DNA of 64,000 nt, from NCBI RefSeq assembly GCF_044751345.1, contig NZ_JBIWXY010000001.1, positions 1,364,001-1,428,000 on the forward strand. The letters are read 5' to 3'. The DNA is from Methylobacillus methanolivorans. GTDB lineage: Bacteria; Pseudomonadota; Gammaproteobacteria; Burkholderiales; Methylophilaceae. The position numbers were made by a program, and so were the translations under genes. The notes under the pieces are model-generated. The model was not told where the DNA came from, did no database searches, and saw only the letters and a program-made list of their open reading frames with translations. Of this stretch, positions 9,008 to 17,657 are shown in pieces; the stretch's first letter is position 1, and every line of letters begins with the position of its first letter.

Positions 9008-10702
9008 TTGAAAATGCCTATCAGCAAAAAGATCGTACTTGCAGTTGCCTGCGCAGCCATGTCACTAGGCATGGGGAATACCGCCAGTGCAGCCACCAAG
9101 ACAACAAACCCTGAGCCTACGCTCACAGGCGAGTTCGTCTACAAATACCTGATTGGCGAAATTGCTGGGCAGCGTGGGCAGTTTGACCTGGCCAGCGCAT
9201 TATTCCTTGATCTTGCCCAGACTAGCCAAGACTCACGCTTAGCGGAGCGTGCTGCCAAGACTGCGGTCATGGGCAATGATGGCCGTACTGCGATTGATGC
9301 AGCTAACCTGTGGTCGCAACTGGACCCAGCCTCCACCGAGGCACACCAGGCGTTGACCCAGATGCTGATCAACACTGGCAAGCTCAATGAAGCAAAACCC
9401 CACCTGAAGGCCTTGCTGGCTAACGAAGAAGGTCGCGCCAGTGGCTTCATGTTCCTCAACAACCTGCTTTCTCGCCAGCAAAACAAGGCGGCGGTATTGA
9501 CCCTGGTGCAGGATTTGGCGCGTGACTACCCTGACCTCCCTGAAGCTCATTTTGCCATCGCCCACGCTGCCTGGAATGCAGGCAATACCGAGCTAGCACT
9601 CAACGAACTTAACCAGGCGAACAAGCTACATCCCGGCTGGGAAATGGCAGCACTCATGCAAGGCCAGGTTCTGCTGGGAAAGTCTCCAGCACAAGCCGTG
9701 GACTTTTATCGCAGCTTTCTTTCCCAGCATAACGATGCCAACGAGGTGCGCCTGGCTCTAGCACGCATCCTGGCGGCACAGAAAAAGTTTGACGAGGCCA
9801 AGAGCGAGTTCATCAAGCTCATTGAGGCATCTAACGGCAATCCAGAAATACTGGTCGTCGTCGGCCTGCTCTCGCTACAAGCCAATGAACTGCCTGATGC
9901 AGAGAAATACTTCAAGGATGCGCTAGGCAAGGGATTCAAGGATAAAGACCAAATCTATATCTACCTCGGGCAGATCGCGGAAAAAAACCGTAATGACGAT
10001 GAAGCGCTGCAATGGTATAGCAAGGTTGCCCCTGGCGAGGTGCGCTATGTAGATGCCCAGCTCGGTGTCGCAAACATTATCTCCAAACGCGAAGGCATTG
10101 ATGCCGCCATCCAGTCACTGGAAAACCTGCCAGACCTGACCGATGCACAACGTGCAGCCGTCGTGCACTCCCAGGCGAATGTACTCACACAAGCCAAGCG
10201 TTATCAGGAAGCATACTCCCGGCTGGAAAATGCTATCAACACACTGCCCAACTCGCCTGAGCTGGTGTATGACTTTGCCATGGCAGCAGAACGCGTCAAT
10301 AAAATCGACGTGATGGAACGTGAGTTGCGCAAACTGATCAAGATGCAGCCAGAATTCTCCCAGGCCTACAACGCCCTCGGCTACTCCCTGGCTGACCGCA
10401 ACGTACGCCTGGAAGAGGCAAGGGTACTCATTGAAAAAGCCCATGAATTAAGCCCGGAAGATCATTACATCCTCGACAGCCTGGGATGGGTATATTATCG
10501 CCTGGGCAATTTGGACAAGGCCTTGGATTACCTACGCCGCGCCTACTCGCAACAACCCGATCCAGAAATTGCCGCTCACCTAGGAGAGGTACTCTGGAAA
10601 CAAGGCAAACGCGATGAAGCCGTCAAGACCTGGGAAGCCGCCATTTCCGCCTTCCCAGAGAATGAAGTCCTGCTCAATACCAACAGGAAATTCAAGCGTT
10701 AA
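9008..10702 (+). CDS. Secreted TPR-repeat protein
   Basis: 564-aa protein built of tetratricopeptide repeats, with a Sec signal peptide ending near TASA (about residue 29). Clear TPR units run through the protein; the best are in the last 150 residues (YNALGYSLADRN, DSLGWVYYRLGN, AHLGEVLWKQGK). Start is uncertain: TTG at 9008 has an ACGAGA ribosome site at 5-nt spacing, ATG at 9014 is 11 nt away. It lies 1 nt before lolB, an order common in Betaproteobacteria, so a role in outer-membrane or lipoprotein assembly is plausible but inferred. Confidence 0.88.
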   Translation: MKMPISKKIVLAVACAAMSLGMGNTASAATKTTNPEPTLTGEFVYKYLIGEIAGQRGQFDLASALFLDLAQTSQDSRLAERAAKTAVMGNDGRTAIDAANLWSQLDPASTEAHQALTQMLINTGKLNEAKPHLKALLANEEGRASGFMFLNNLLSRQQNKAAVLTLVQDLARDYPDLPEAHFAIAHAAWNAGNTELALNELNQANKLHPGWEMAALMQGQVLLGKSPAQAVDFYRSFLSQHNDANEVRLALARILAAQKKFDEAKSEFIKLIEASNGNPEILVVVGLLSLQANELPDAEKYFKDALGKGFKDKDQIYIYLGQIAEKNRNDDEALQWYSKVAPGEVRYVDAQLGVANIISKREGIDAAIQSLENLPDLTDAQRAAVVHSQANVLTQAKRYQEAYSRLENAINTLPNSPELVYDFAMAAERVNKIDVMERELRKLIKMQPEFSQAYNALGYSLADRNVRLEEARVLIEKAHELSPEDHYILDSLGWVYYRLGNLDKALDYLRRAYSQQPDPEIAAHLGEVLWKQGKRDEAVKTWEAAISAFPENEVLLNTNRKFKR

Positions 10703-10703
10703 G

Positions 10704-11306
10704 ATGCCGTTCGTTACACGCTGGCTATTGCTAGGCGCGGTATTGGCGCTGACTAGCTGTGCCAGCCTACCTCCCTCCATCAGCCCAAGTACGCCTGAAA
10801 TACACCAGGAACACTTGGCTAGCTTGGCTGACATTGACCAATTCCAGCTCAAGGGACGTATCGGTGTGCAAACCGATACCAAGGGTTTCTCTGGCTCCAC
10901 TCAGTGGCAACACACGGCAGATCAGGATACTGTCGCCTTGTTTTCGCCATTAGGCAGCCAGGCCGCCTCCATCACGCGAACGGCAGAAAAGGTTAGCCTG
11001 ATAACCAGCGACAATAAGCACTATGAAGCTGCCGACGCCGAAACCTTGACCGAGCAAAATCTGGGCTGGCGACTGCCCATGCGCGGACTATCCGACTGGG
11101 TGTTAGGGCGCCCGAACCAAGAAGCCGTAGAGGCCTCACAGTGGGATGCTGCTGGGCGCTTGGTCAAGCTCAAACAAGATGGCTGGGAAATTGAATATGG
11201 CCAATATATTGGCATCAACCAATATCAACTACCCACCCGAATTACCCTGCGCAACGCCAGCAGACTCACGCTCAAGCTGATCGTGCAGCAATGGCAACTC
11301 CCTTAG
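10704..11306 (+). CDS. lolB: Outer-membrane lipoprotein insertase LolB
   Basis: 200-aa lipoprotein. The signal peptide ends in a lipobox LTSC, with Cys at about residue 19, so the mature protein is lipid-anchored. The body matches LolB (LKGRIGVQTDTKGFSGSTQW; LRGLSDWVLGRP-type region as MRGLSDWVLGRP). LolB accepts lipoproteins from periplasmic LolA and inserts them in the outer membrane. The start is ATG 10704, 1 nt after the TPR gene stop; an upstream in-frame ATG at 10614 would place 30 residues before the signal peptide and is rejected. Confidence 0.93.
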   Translation: MPFVTRWLLLGAVLALTSCASLPPSISPSTPEIHQEHLASLADIDQFQLKGRIGVQTDTKGFSGSTQWQHTADQDTVALFSPLGSQAASITRTAEKVSLITSDNKHYEAADAETLTEQNLGWRLPMRGLSDWVLGRPNQEAVEASQWDAAGRLVKLKQDGWEIEYGQYIGINQYQLPTRITLRNASRLTLKLIVQQWQLP

Positions 11307-11328
11307 CCCCAAGCAACACTGCCTCATC

Positions 11329-12204
11329 ATGACCTTGCAAGACTTTCAAGCTTATCCAGCACCGGCAAAAATCAATCTCTTTCTGCATATCACTGGCCGT
11401 CGACCAGATGGCTATCACCTCTTGCAAAGCGTGTTCCGCCTGCTAGATTTTGGCGATACCATACATATCCGCCCGCGTGCAGACCAGGCCATTCATCGCA
11501 CAGAAGATACGCCCGGCGTACCTGAGGCTAGTGATTTATGCATTCGCGCAGCCCACCTTCTCAAACAACACACTGGCAGCCAATTAGGTGCTGACATTCA
11601 TGTCACCAAACGCACGCCCATGGGTGGTGGACTGGGTGGCGGCAGCTCTGATGCAGCCAGCGTTTTACTGGCCCTCAATCGCCTCTGGAAACTAGACCTC
11701 CATCGCGAGGAATTGATCTCTGTGGGATTAAAACTCGGGGCGGATGTCCCTTTCTTTATTTTTGGCGAAAATGCCTGGGTAGAGGGAATAGGCGAAAAAT
11801 TAACATCAATTCAATTGCCTAATACCCATTACGTGGTCATTACGCCTCGCATCCACATCTCGACCGCAGAAATTTTTGCATCAAAGCAATTGACAAGGGA
11901 CACGAATCCCACGACAATAGCGGCCTTTCTGAGGGACTTGGTTCACAACGATCTCGAAACCGTAGTTAGACGGCAGTACCCGGAAGTTGAGAAATGCATA
12001 GATTGGCTCTCTCAGTTTTCCAAGGCTCGTATGAGTGGTTCTGGCGCTTCGGTATTCGCTGCATTCGATAACCAGGAAGCTGCGAAAGCTGTACTTGCAA
12101 GAATAAATGAAACGCGCGAATTGCAACAATATGTAGATTGCGATGTCTCAGGATTTCATGCAAAAGGATTAGATCAACATCCATTACACAGTTTCGCCAA
12201 CTGA
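11329..12204 (+). CDS. ispE: 4-diphosphocytidyl-2-C-methyl-D-erythritol kinase
   Basis: 291-aa GHMP kinase of the MEP isoprenoid pathway; it phosphorylates the 2-hydroxyl of CDP-methylerythritol. The N-terminal APAKINLFLHI and the ATP-binding loop PMGGGLGGGSSDAA (about residues 96-109) are diagnostic, and RMSGSGASVFA is the C-terminal GHMP motif. It follows lolB and precedes tRNA-Gln and prs, the usual betaproteobacterial order. Confidence 0.96.
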   Translation: MTLQDFQAYPAPAKINLFLHITGRRPDGYHLLQSVFRLLDFGDTIHIRPRADQAIHRTEDTPGVPEASDLCIRAAHLLKQHTGSQLGADIHVTKRTPMGGGLGGGSSDAASVLLALNRLWKLDLHREELISVGLKLGADVPFFIFGENAWVEGIGEKLTSIQLPNTHYVVITPRIHISTAEIFASKQLTRDTNPTTIAAFLRDLVHNDLETVVRRQYPEVEKCIDWLSQFSKARMSGSGASVFAAFDNQEAAKAVLARINETRELQQYVDCDVSGFHAKGLDQHPLHSFAN

Positions 12205-12221
12205 CAGAAATAACGATCAAA

Positions 12222-12298
12222 TGGGGAGTCGCCAAGCTGGTTAAGGCACCGGATTTTGATTCCGGCATGCGAAGGTTCGAATCCTTCTTCCCCAGCCA
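12222..12298 (+). tRNA. tRNA-Gln (anticodon TTG)
   Basis: Cloverleaf with acceptor TGGGGAG pairing TTCCCCA (one G-T pair), D stem GCC/GGC, anticodon stem CCGGA/TCCGG with loop TTTTGAT (TTG), T stem GAAGG/CCTTC with loop TTCGAAT, discriminator G and an encoded CCA (12296-12298). The D loop is slightly longer than in E. coli tRNA-Gln. Confidence 0.97.
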
Positions 12299-12302
12299 GA
12301 AT

Positions 12303-12340
12303 AAAAGCGTGTAACTTAAAAATTACACGCTTTTGTTTTT
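12303..12340 (+). terminator. Rho-independent terminator after tRNA-Gln
   Basis: Perfect 12-bp inverted repeat (AAAAGCGTGTAA 12303-12314 and TTACACGCTTTT 12323-12334), 8-nt loop, then GTTTTTTG. It should end the ispE/tRNA-Gln transcript ahead of prs. Confidence 0.85.
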
Positions 12341-12401
12341 TGTACGTGATTTATACAAGCTATTCCTCGCGGTTTACTTTAAAGAGATAAGGATTCCAAC
12401 T

Positions 12402-13352
12402 GTGGCCAAGGGCGACATGATGGTATTTACCGGCAACGCCAACCGTGCGCTTGCCGAAGAGGTAGTAAGTCACCTGGGCATCGAACTGGGGCGGGCCACT
12501 GTAGATCGCTTCAGCGATGGCGAAGTGATGATCGAGTTGCTGGACAATGTCCGTGGCAAGGACGTCTTCATCCTGCAATCCACCTGCATGCCAACCAACG
12601 ACCACCTCATGGAAGTTATGGTCATGGTTGATGCACTACGTCGCTCATCGGCTGGTCGCATCACGGCAGCGATTCCTTATTTTGGTTATGCCCGTCAGGA
12701 CAGACGGCCACGTTCGGCACGTGTTGCGATCACCGCCAAGGTCATTGCCAACATGCTGACCACAGTCGGCGTGAATCGCCTGCTGACCATGGATTTGCAT
12801 TCTGACCAGATTCAGGGCTTTTTCGATATTCCGGTAGATAACATCTACGCTACGCCTATCCTGCTAGAAGATTTGAGCCAGCAAAAGCATGATGACCTGA
12901 TCGTGGTTTCACCAGATGTAGGTGGCGTGGTACGTGCCCGTGCAGCAGCCAAGCACCTTAACGTCGACCTGGCTATTATCGACAAGCGCCGCCCCAAGCC
13001 CAATGTGGCCAAGGTCATGAACATCATTGGTGATGTAGCAGGTCGCACCTGTGTGCTGATGGACGACATGGTCGATACCGCCAATACCTTGTGCGAAGCC
13101 GCTATTGCGCTCAAACAACAAGGTGCAAAGAAAGTGGTGGCCTACTGTACTCACCCAGTCCTTTCTGGCGAAGCAGTATCACGCATTACAAATTCCGAAC
13201 TGGATGAAATGGTCGTCACCAACACCATTCCATTACGTCCCAATGCACAACAATCACCGAAGATTCGTGTCGTGAGTGCGGGGAAACTGTTTGCGGAAAC
13301 TATACGCCGCATCAGCAATGAAGATTCAGTCAGTTCCCTGTTTGTAGATTAA
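12402..13352 (+). CDS. prs: Ribose-phosphate pyrophosphokinase
   Basis: 316-aa PRPP synthase (ribose 5-phosphate + ATP to PRPP + AMP). DLHSDQIQGFFDIPVDN and the PRPP-binding CVLMDDMVDTANT are hallmark motifs; FGYARQDRRPRSARV is the ATP-binding flap region. Start choice: the reading frame stays open to 12333, but that part overlaps the terminator. GTG 12402 has AAGGA 8 nt upstream and gives the normal length (E. coli 315 aa); ATG 12417 with AAGGG is the alternative. Confidence 0.95.
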   Translation: MAKGDMMVFTGNANRALAEEVVSHLGIELGRATVDRFSDGEVMIELLDNVRGKDVFILQSTCMPTNDHLMEVMVMVDALRRSSAGRITAAIPYFGYARQDRRPRSARVAITAKVIANMLTTVGVNRLLTMDLHSDQIQGFFDIPVDNIYATPILLEDLSQQKHDDLIVVSPDVGGVVRARAAAKHLNVDLAIIDKRRPKPNVAKVMNIIGDVAGRTCVLMDDMVDTANTLCEAAIALKQQGAKKVVAYCTHPVLSGEAVSRITNSELDEMVVTNTIPLRPNAQQSPKIRVVSAGKLFAETIRRISNEDSVSSLFVD

Positions 13353-13368
13353 ACAGGAACATGGTTCC

Positions 13369-13397
13369 GGCGGCTGAGCAATGCTCAACCGCCTTTT
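13369..13397 (+). terminator. Hairpin terminator after prs
   Basis: GGCGG-c-TGAGC (13369-13379) pairs with GCTCA-a-CCGCC (13383-13393) around a 3-nt loop with one mismatch, followed by TTTTCTG. A weak-to-moderate terminator between prs and rplY; some read-through is likely. Confidence 0.6.
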
Positions 13398-13429
13398 CTG
13401 TTATCTGGTCGCGGATAACAGGCAACCCC

Positions 13430-13450
13430 AGGGCCTATTTGGCCTTTTTT
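13430..13450 (+). promoter_or_regulatory. GC hairpin plus U-run just before the rplY ribosome site
   Basis: GGCC (13432-13435) and GGCC (13441-13444) pair around TATTT, with flanking A-T and G-T pairs, and run straight into TTTTTT. This terminator-like element ends just before AGGAG of rplY. It could be a second prs terminator or a leader attenuator for L25; the sequence alone does not decide. Confidence 0.4.
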
Positions 13451-13462
13451 AGGAGTAGTAAC

Positions 13463-14080
13463 ATGGCAATTACAATCAAAGCAACCACACGCGAAGGCAA
13501 AGGTACGGGTGCGAGCCGCCGTCTCCGTCGCGCTGGTAATGTTCCCGGTGTTGTTTACGGTGGTGAAAAAGAGGCGGTTAGCCTTGAGTTCAACCACAAG
13601 GAACTGTTCCTTGAGTTCCGTCACGAAACATTCCACGCTTCCATCCTGAACCTGGAAGTAGACGGCAAGAAGGAGCAAGTTGTTCTGCGTGACTACCAAC
13701 TGCACCCAGTACGCAATACCATTCAGCACATCGATTTCCAACGCGTTAGCGCCAGCGAAAAAGTACACGTGAAGGTGCCTTTGCACTTCATCAATGCTGA
13801 CGTGGCTCCTGGCGTGAAACTGGGTGGCGGTATTGTCTCCCATATCCTGACAGAAGCAGACGTGAGCTGCCTGCCTAAGGATCTGCCAGAGTTCATTGAA
13901 GTTGATCTCGGCAATTTGGAAGCTGGTCACTCTATCCACCTGTCCGAAATCAAGTTGCCTAAGGGTGTTGAGTTCGTACAACTGGCTCACGAAAATGATG
14001 CTGCTGTTGCATCGATCGCCAAGCCACGTGGTGGCGCAGCAAGCGATGACGCTGCTGAAGGTGACGCCGCCGCCGAATAA
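13463..14080 (+). CDS. rplY: 50S ribosomal protein L25/general stress protein Ctc
   Basis: 205-aa long-form L25 (CTC type): the N-terminal 5S rRNA-binding L25 domain (KATTREGKGTGASRRLRRAG onward, to about residue 95) plus the C-terminal TL5-like beta domain, then an acidic Ala/Asp/Glu tail. The start at 13463 has AGGAG 7 nt upstream; the frame is open further up but passes through the terminator region. Position between prs and pth is conserved in Betaproteobacteria. Confidence 0.95.
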   Translation: MAITIKATTREGKGTGASRRLRRAGNVPGVVYGGEKEAVSLEFNHKELFLEFRHETFHASILNLEVDGKKEQVVLRDYQLHPVRNTIQHIDFQRVSASEKVHVKVPLHFINADVAPGVKLGGGIVSHILTEADVSCLPKDLPEFIEVDLGNLEAGHSIHLSEIKLPKGVEFVQLAHENDAAVASIAKPRGGAASDDAAEGDAAAE

Positions 14081-14099
14081 TCTCGGTGTAAATGCTTGA

Positions 14100-14137
14100 A
14101 CGCGCGCTCTGGGCAACTAGGGCGCGCGTATTCATTT
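14100..14137 (+). terminator. Hairpin after rplY
   Basis: ACGCGCGC (14100-14107) pairs perfectly with GCGCGCGT (14122-14129); three inner pairs extend it to 11 bp around an 8-nt loop. The following ATTCATTTT is a poor U-tract, so termination may be partial and pth may be reached by read-through. Confidence 0.55.
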
Positions 14138-14154
14138 TAAAGAGTCACACACCC

Positions 14155-14739
14155 ATGAACGGTATCCGCCTTTTTGTTGGCCTCGGTAATCCGGGCGCCC
14201 AATATGAAGACACCCGCCATAATGCAGGCTTCTGGTGGATAGACCAAGTTTGCGCCCAGACTTCCAGCAAAACCAGTCTGGAAGCCAAGTTTTTTGGCCT
14301 CAGTGGCCGGCTGAATGGCCAGGCCGATACTTGGCTGCTCAAGCCTACAACCTTTATGAATGCCAGTGGTCGTGCTGTTGCAGCACTGGCACGCTTTTAT
14401 AAGATTCCTGCAGAGGAAATCTTGGTGATCCATGACGAGCTTGACCTCGAACCAGGGATTGCCCGCCTGAAAAAAGGTGGCGGTCACGGTGGCCATAACG
14501 GCCTGAAGGACATCGCCGCACAACTGGGGACCAACGATTTTTGGCGCCTGCGCCTTGGTGTCGGCCACCCCGGTGATCGTAGCGCCGTCGTCAATTACGT
14601 CTTGCATGCGCCACTGCGTGATGAAATGCAGCAGATAGAATACGCCATGGATGACAGCACCCTCATATTGCCGCAGCTATTGGAGGGCAGGTTTGAAGAA
14701 GCCATGCTCAAGCTGCACACCAAAACAAAACAGAATTAA
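14155..14739 (+). CDS. pth: Peptidyl-tRNA hydrolase
   Basis: 194-aa Pth that cleaves peptidyl-tRNA released from stalled ribosomes. Diagnostic motifs: FVGLGNPGAQYEDTRHNAG with the catalytic His, KPTTFMNASG, and HDELDLEPG with GGHGGHNGLK. The start at ATG 14155 gives the standard length; the frame runs 63 nt further up into the hairpin and is not used. The ribosome site is weak. Confidence 0.96.
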   Translation: MNGIRLFVGLGNPGAQYEDTRHNAGFWWIDQVCAQTSSKTSLEAKFFGLSGRLNGQADTWLLKPTTFMNASGRAVAALARFYKIPAEEILVIHDELDLEPGIARLKKGGGHGGHNGLKDIAAQLGTNDFWRLRLGVGHPGDRSAVVNYVLHAPLRDEMQQIEYAMDDSTLILPQLLEGRFEEAMLKLHTKTKQN

Positions 14740-14766
14740 CCCTTAACCAAGAACAGGCAGATCATC

Positions 14767-15852
14767 ATGAAATGCGGAATTGTTGGCCTACCCAACGTAG
14801 GAAAATCCACCCTCTTCAATGCGATTACCCGCGCAGGCATCGAAGCCGCCAATTACCCGTTCTGTACCATAGAACCGAATATTGGCATCGTCGAAGTGCC
14901 TGACCCGCGCCTCAAGCCGCTCATTGAGATCGTCAACCCACAGAAAATCCAGCCTGCCATTGTCGAGTTTGTTGATATTGCCGGCTTGGTAGCAGGCGCA
15001 TCCAAGGGTGAAGGCTTGGGCAACAAATTCCTCGCCAATATCCGTGAAACCGATGCTATCGCCCACGTAGTTCGCTGCTTTGATGATGGCAATATCGTGC
15101 ACGTTGCAGGCAAGGTTGATCCGCTGGCGGATGTTGAAACCATCAACACCGAGCTGGCGCTTGCCGACATGGAAACCGTGGAAAAAACCCTGCAACGCGA
15201 GAGCAAGAAAGCCAAGTCTGGTGACAAGGAAGCAATTGCACTTTGCGCCGTGCTGGAAAAGATACAAAAACATCTGGATCAAGGTAGCCCAGTACGCACG
15301 CTGGGCCTGGATGAGGATCAACTGAGACTGATCAAGCCGTTGTGCCTGATTACGGTCAAGCCTGTAATGTATCTTGCCAATGTGGACGAAGGTGGCTTTG
15401 AGAATAACCCATTGTTGGATAAGGTCGTAGCGCTTGGCCAGCAGGAAGGTGCTCCTGTCGTAGCGATCTGCGCCAAGATCGAGAGTGAAATTGCCGATCT
15501 CGAAGATGAAGACAAGGCGATGTTCCTATCTGAATTAGGCCTGGAAGAACCAGGATTGGATCGAGTCATCCGCGCAGCTTACGACTTGCTCGGCCTGCAA
15601 ACTTATTTCACAGCCGGCGTGAAAGAAGTACGTGCCTGGACTGTGCGCAAAGGGTCTACTGCCCCACAAGCCGCTGGCGTGATCCATACCGATTTCGAGC
15701 GCGGCTTTATCCGTGCAGAAGTGATCGCGTATGACGAATACGTTAAGCACAAGGGAGAAAAAGGCTCACAGGAAGCAGGCAAGATGCGTCTCGAAGGCAA
15801 AGACTACATCGTGCAAGATGGCGATGTCATGCACTTCCGCTTCAACGTCTAG
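14767..15852 (+). CDS. ychF: Redox-regulated ATPase YchF
   Basis: 361-aa Obg-family P-loop protein (YchF/OLA1) that prefers ATP and binds ribosomes. G1 is GLPNVGKST near residue 7; the G4-like motif is not classical (YLANVDE), as known for YchF; the C-terminal TGS domain ends with KDYIVQDGDVMHFRFNV. It sits 27 nt after pth, the common pairing. Confidence 0.97.
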   Translation: MKCGIVGLPNVGKSTLFNAITRAGIEAANYPFCTIEPNIGIVEVPDPRLKPLIEIVNPQKIQPAIVEFVDIAGLVAGASKGEGLGNKFLANIRETDAIAHVVRCFDDGNIVHVAGKVDPLADVETINTELALADMETVEKTLQRESKKAKSGDKEAIALCAVLEKIQKHLDQGSPVRTLGLDEDQLRLIKPLCLITVKPVMYLANVDEGGFENNPLLDKVVALGQQEGAPVVAICAKIESEIADLEDEDKAMFLSELGLEEPGLDRVIRAAYDLLGLQTYFTAGVKEVRAWTVRKGSTAPQAAGVIHTDFERGFIRAEVIAYDEYVKHKGEKGSQEAGKMRLEGKDYIVQDGDVMHFRFNV

Positions 15853-15875
15853 CTTTCCCCTCTCGTAAGTTCGAC

Positions 15876-15907
15876 AAAAAATCCGCGTTAGCCCGCGGAT
15901 TTTTTTA
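15876..15907. terminator. Bidirectional terminator between ychF and DUF421 gene
   Basis: ATCCGCG (15881-15887) pairs with CGCGGAT (15894-15900), with A-run on the left and T-run on the right, so it can serve both converging genes. Confidence 0.85.
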
Positions 15908-15919
15908 TGTTCCATCAAT

Positions 15920-16393
15920 TTATGTCGAATGGCGAATCACGCTGATCCGGCCATCCGGCTCCAAGCGCATTTCCTTGACTTGCTCCAGACTTTCCAAGCC
16001 TTCCTCACGCATTTTTGACATGAGCTCGTCCTTGGTAATCCATTCACGTCGAAGATTACGCCATTGTATGTCGCCGTTGCGCACCAGCAGCATACTGGCA
16101 CTCTCGGTAAAACGACGTACCAATGGAAAACGGTACCCCAGATAATCGAATAGCAAATTCCAGATCAACAATGTCATCACAAGCAAGGCACCGTCCAAGA
16201 ATGTCTTGGCGTCGCCGCTCATCGCATTCTGCGCAGCATCAGCCACGATCACGACAAATAGAAAATCACCTATCCCCAGATTGCCAACATCTCGCCGCAA
16301 GACAAAGCGGAAGATGAGAAATAACAACCAGAAGACCAATGTACCCCGCAAGATGATCTCCCAAGGCGAAATGCTGAAAGTGAACAATTCCAT
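15920..16393 (-). CDS. DUF421 (YetF-like) membrane protein
   Basis: 157-aa protein with three membrane helices (about 12-30, 42-60 and 66-86) followed by a cytoplasmic DUF421 domain with the typical LVRNGDIQWRNLRREWITKDEL-type stretch split around residue 105-125. This family is seen in spore formers (YetF, SpoVA-like germination context) and widely in Proteobacteria near stress genes; its biochemical role is unknown. It converges with ychF. Confidence 0.85.
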   Translation of the reverse strand: MELFTFSISPWEIILRGTLVFWLLFLIFRFVLRRDVGNLGIGDFLFVVIVADAAQNAMSGDAKTFLDGALLVMTLLIWNLLFDYLGYRFPLVRRFTESASMLLVRNGDIQWRNLRREWITKDELMSKMREEGLESLEQVKEMRLEPDGRISVIRHST

Positions 16394-16619
16394 TGCAATC
16401 TTTCAAGACTATGTGTCGCCATCTTATAGCCGTGATCATTCCGTTCTTTGTAGTCCCAAATCGCAAAGCATTGTAGGAGAAAGTAGGAAAATGGCTTGAT
16501 GTCAACGTGTACCCTATCCACTTGTCACCTTCACTCCTACACAATGATCAGCCATGTCTGATTCACAAACATGATCATTTGATACGATCATGCAAACTCC
16601 ATATCTCATGGAGCTCAAT
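16394..16619. other. Divergent intergenic region with repeated TGATCA motifs
   Basis: 226 bp between the DUF421 gene and the DUF4142 gene. The motif TGATCA, or its half GATCAT, recurs near 16432, 16547, 16573 and 16586, two of them close to the DUF4142 start. Could be an operator array; no regulator is identified. Confidence 0.3.
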
Positions 16620-17177
16620 ATGACCTCTCAATTATGGCTAAGAAAGCATTTCCTTCACCTGCTCGCCATATCCTTGCTTGCAGCGCCTATGCTAGTGCTG
16701 CATGACGCAGCTGCAGCCGAGGCGCTGTCCTCCAAGGATCAAGGCTATTTGAAAGATATTACTCGCCTAGAAATCCTGCAAACCGAAGCTAGCGAAATGG
16801 CAGTACTTAAATCGGGAAATGAACAGGTGCGTGACTTCGCACGCGAAATGATCAAGACACAATCACAACTAGGTGAGGCAATCAGACAATTAGCCAACCA
16901 GAAACGTGCAGACTTACCGAAAGAACCGTCCCTCTGGCAAAAAGCCAAGTTCAGAAGCTTGTCATCAAAGGAGGGGAATGAGTTTGATCTAGGCTATGCC
17001 AAGACTATTGGAGTGAAATCCCAAGAAAATATCGTCAAGCTGTTAGGCAAAATTGCTGAACGTACTGAAGACCCAGATATCAAGACCTTCGCTCTTCAAC
17101 ACTTATCTTCAGCAACAAACTCATTAGAAACAGGTAAAGCTTTGCTTGCTGTCATCAAGGCAACAGAAAGCGACTAA
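16620..17177 (+). CDS. DUF4142 periplasmic protein
   Basis: 185-aa secreted protein: signal peptide to about AAAA-EA (residue 34), then a ferritin-like helical DUF4142 domain (about 40-180; EMAVLKSGNEQVRDFAREMIKTQ split over the first two helices). GGAG 6 nt upstream of ATG 16620 fixes the start; earlier in-frame ATGs lack a site. DUF4142 proteins are linked with stress and extracytoplasmic sigma regulons in Proteobacteria, but no enzyme activity is established. Confidence 0.82.
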   Translation: MTSQLWLRKHFLHLLAISLLAAPMLVLHDAAAAEALSSKDQGYLKDITRLEILQTEASEMAVLKSGNEQVRDFAREMIKTQSQLGEAIRQLANQKRADLPKEPSLWQKAKFRSLSSKEGNEFDLGYAKTIGVKSQENIVKLLGKIAERTEDPDIKTFALQHLSSATNSLETGKALLAVIKATESD

Positions 17178-17334
17178 ATGCCTACAAGGTTGAGTTTTCT
17201 GACATGGATATAAGACACAGGCTTATAACAACATGCTCTGCCACCACCAATAATAAACATACTTTCCTTTCTATTGGAAAGAGCAGTGGTCGCATTCACC
17301 GCTTGATTCCATCCCATCATCATGGAGGTTTATT

Positions 17335-17577
17335 ATGGTCCAGACTGCAAACCCGCGCGGCTTTGCCGCAATGAGTCCTGAGAAACAACGTCAGATTGCC
17401 AGCATGGGAGGTAAAGCTGCCCATGCCAAGGGTACTGCACACGAATTCGACTCGGCCTCTGCCCGCTTAGCAGGCCGCAAAGGAGGCCAAGCTGCCCACG
17501 CAAAAGGCACTGCCCATCAATTCACATCAACCGAGGCTCGTGCTGCTGGCCGTAAAGGTGGTCGCCGCAGTTCATAG
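17335..17577 (+). CDS. KGG-repeat stress protein (Con-10/YciG-like)
   Basis: 80-aa very hydrophilic protein made of repeated KGG motifs: GGKAAHAKGTAHEF, GRKGGQAAHAKGTAHQF and GRKGGRRSS. These are the 'stress-induced bacterial acidophilic repeat' of the YciG/GsiB/Con-10 family, hydrophilin-like proteins induced by starvation or osmotic stress. ATCATGGAGG provides a strong ribosome site. Monocistronic with a strong terminator. Confidence 0.88.
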   Translation: MVQTANPRGFAAMSPEKQRQIASMGGKAAHAKGTAHEFDSASARLAGRKGGQAAHAKGTAHQFTSTEARAAGRKGGRRSS

Positions 17578-17605
17578 CAGCGCTAACACGTAAAATTTAT
17601 GTCAT

Positions 17606-17646
17606 AAAAAAGCCCGGCCTGTTAGTCACTCAGGCCGGGCTTTTTT
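17606..17646. terminator. Strong bidirectional terminator
   Basis: 16-bp perfect inverted repeat AAAAAGCCCGGCCTG / CAGGCCGGGCTTTTT around a 9-nt loop; serves the KGG gene (plus) and the converging 490-aa gene (minus). Confidence 0.92.
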
Positions 17647-17657
17647 ACTGCATTCAT

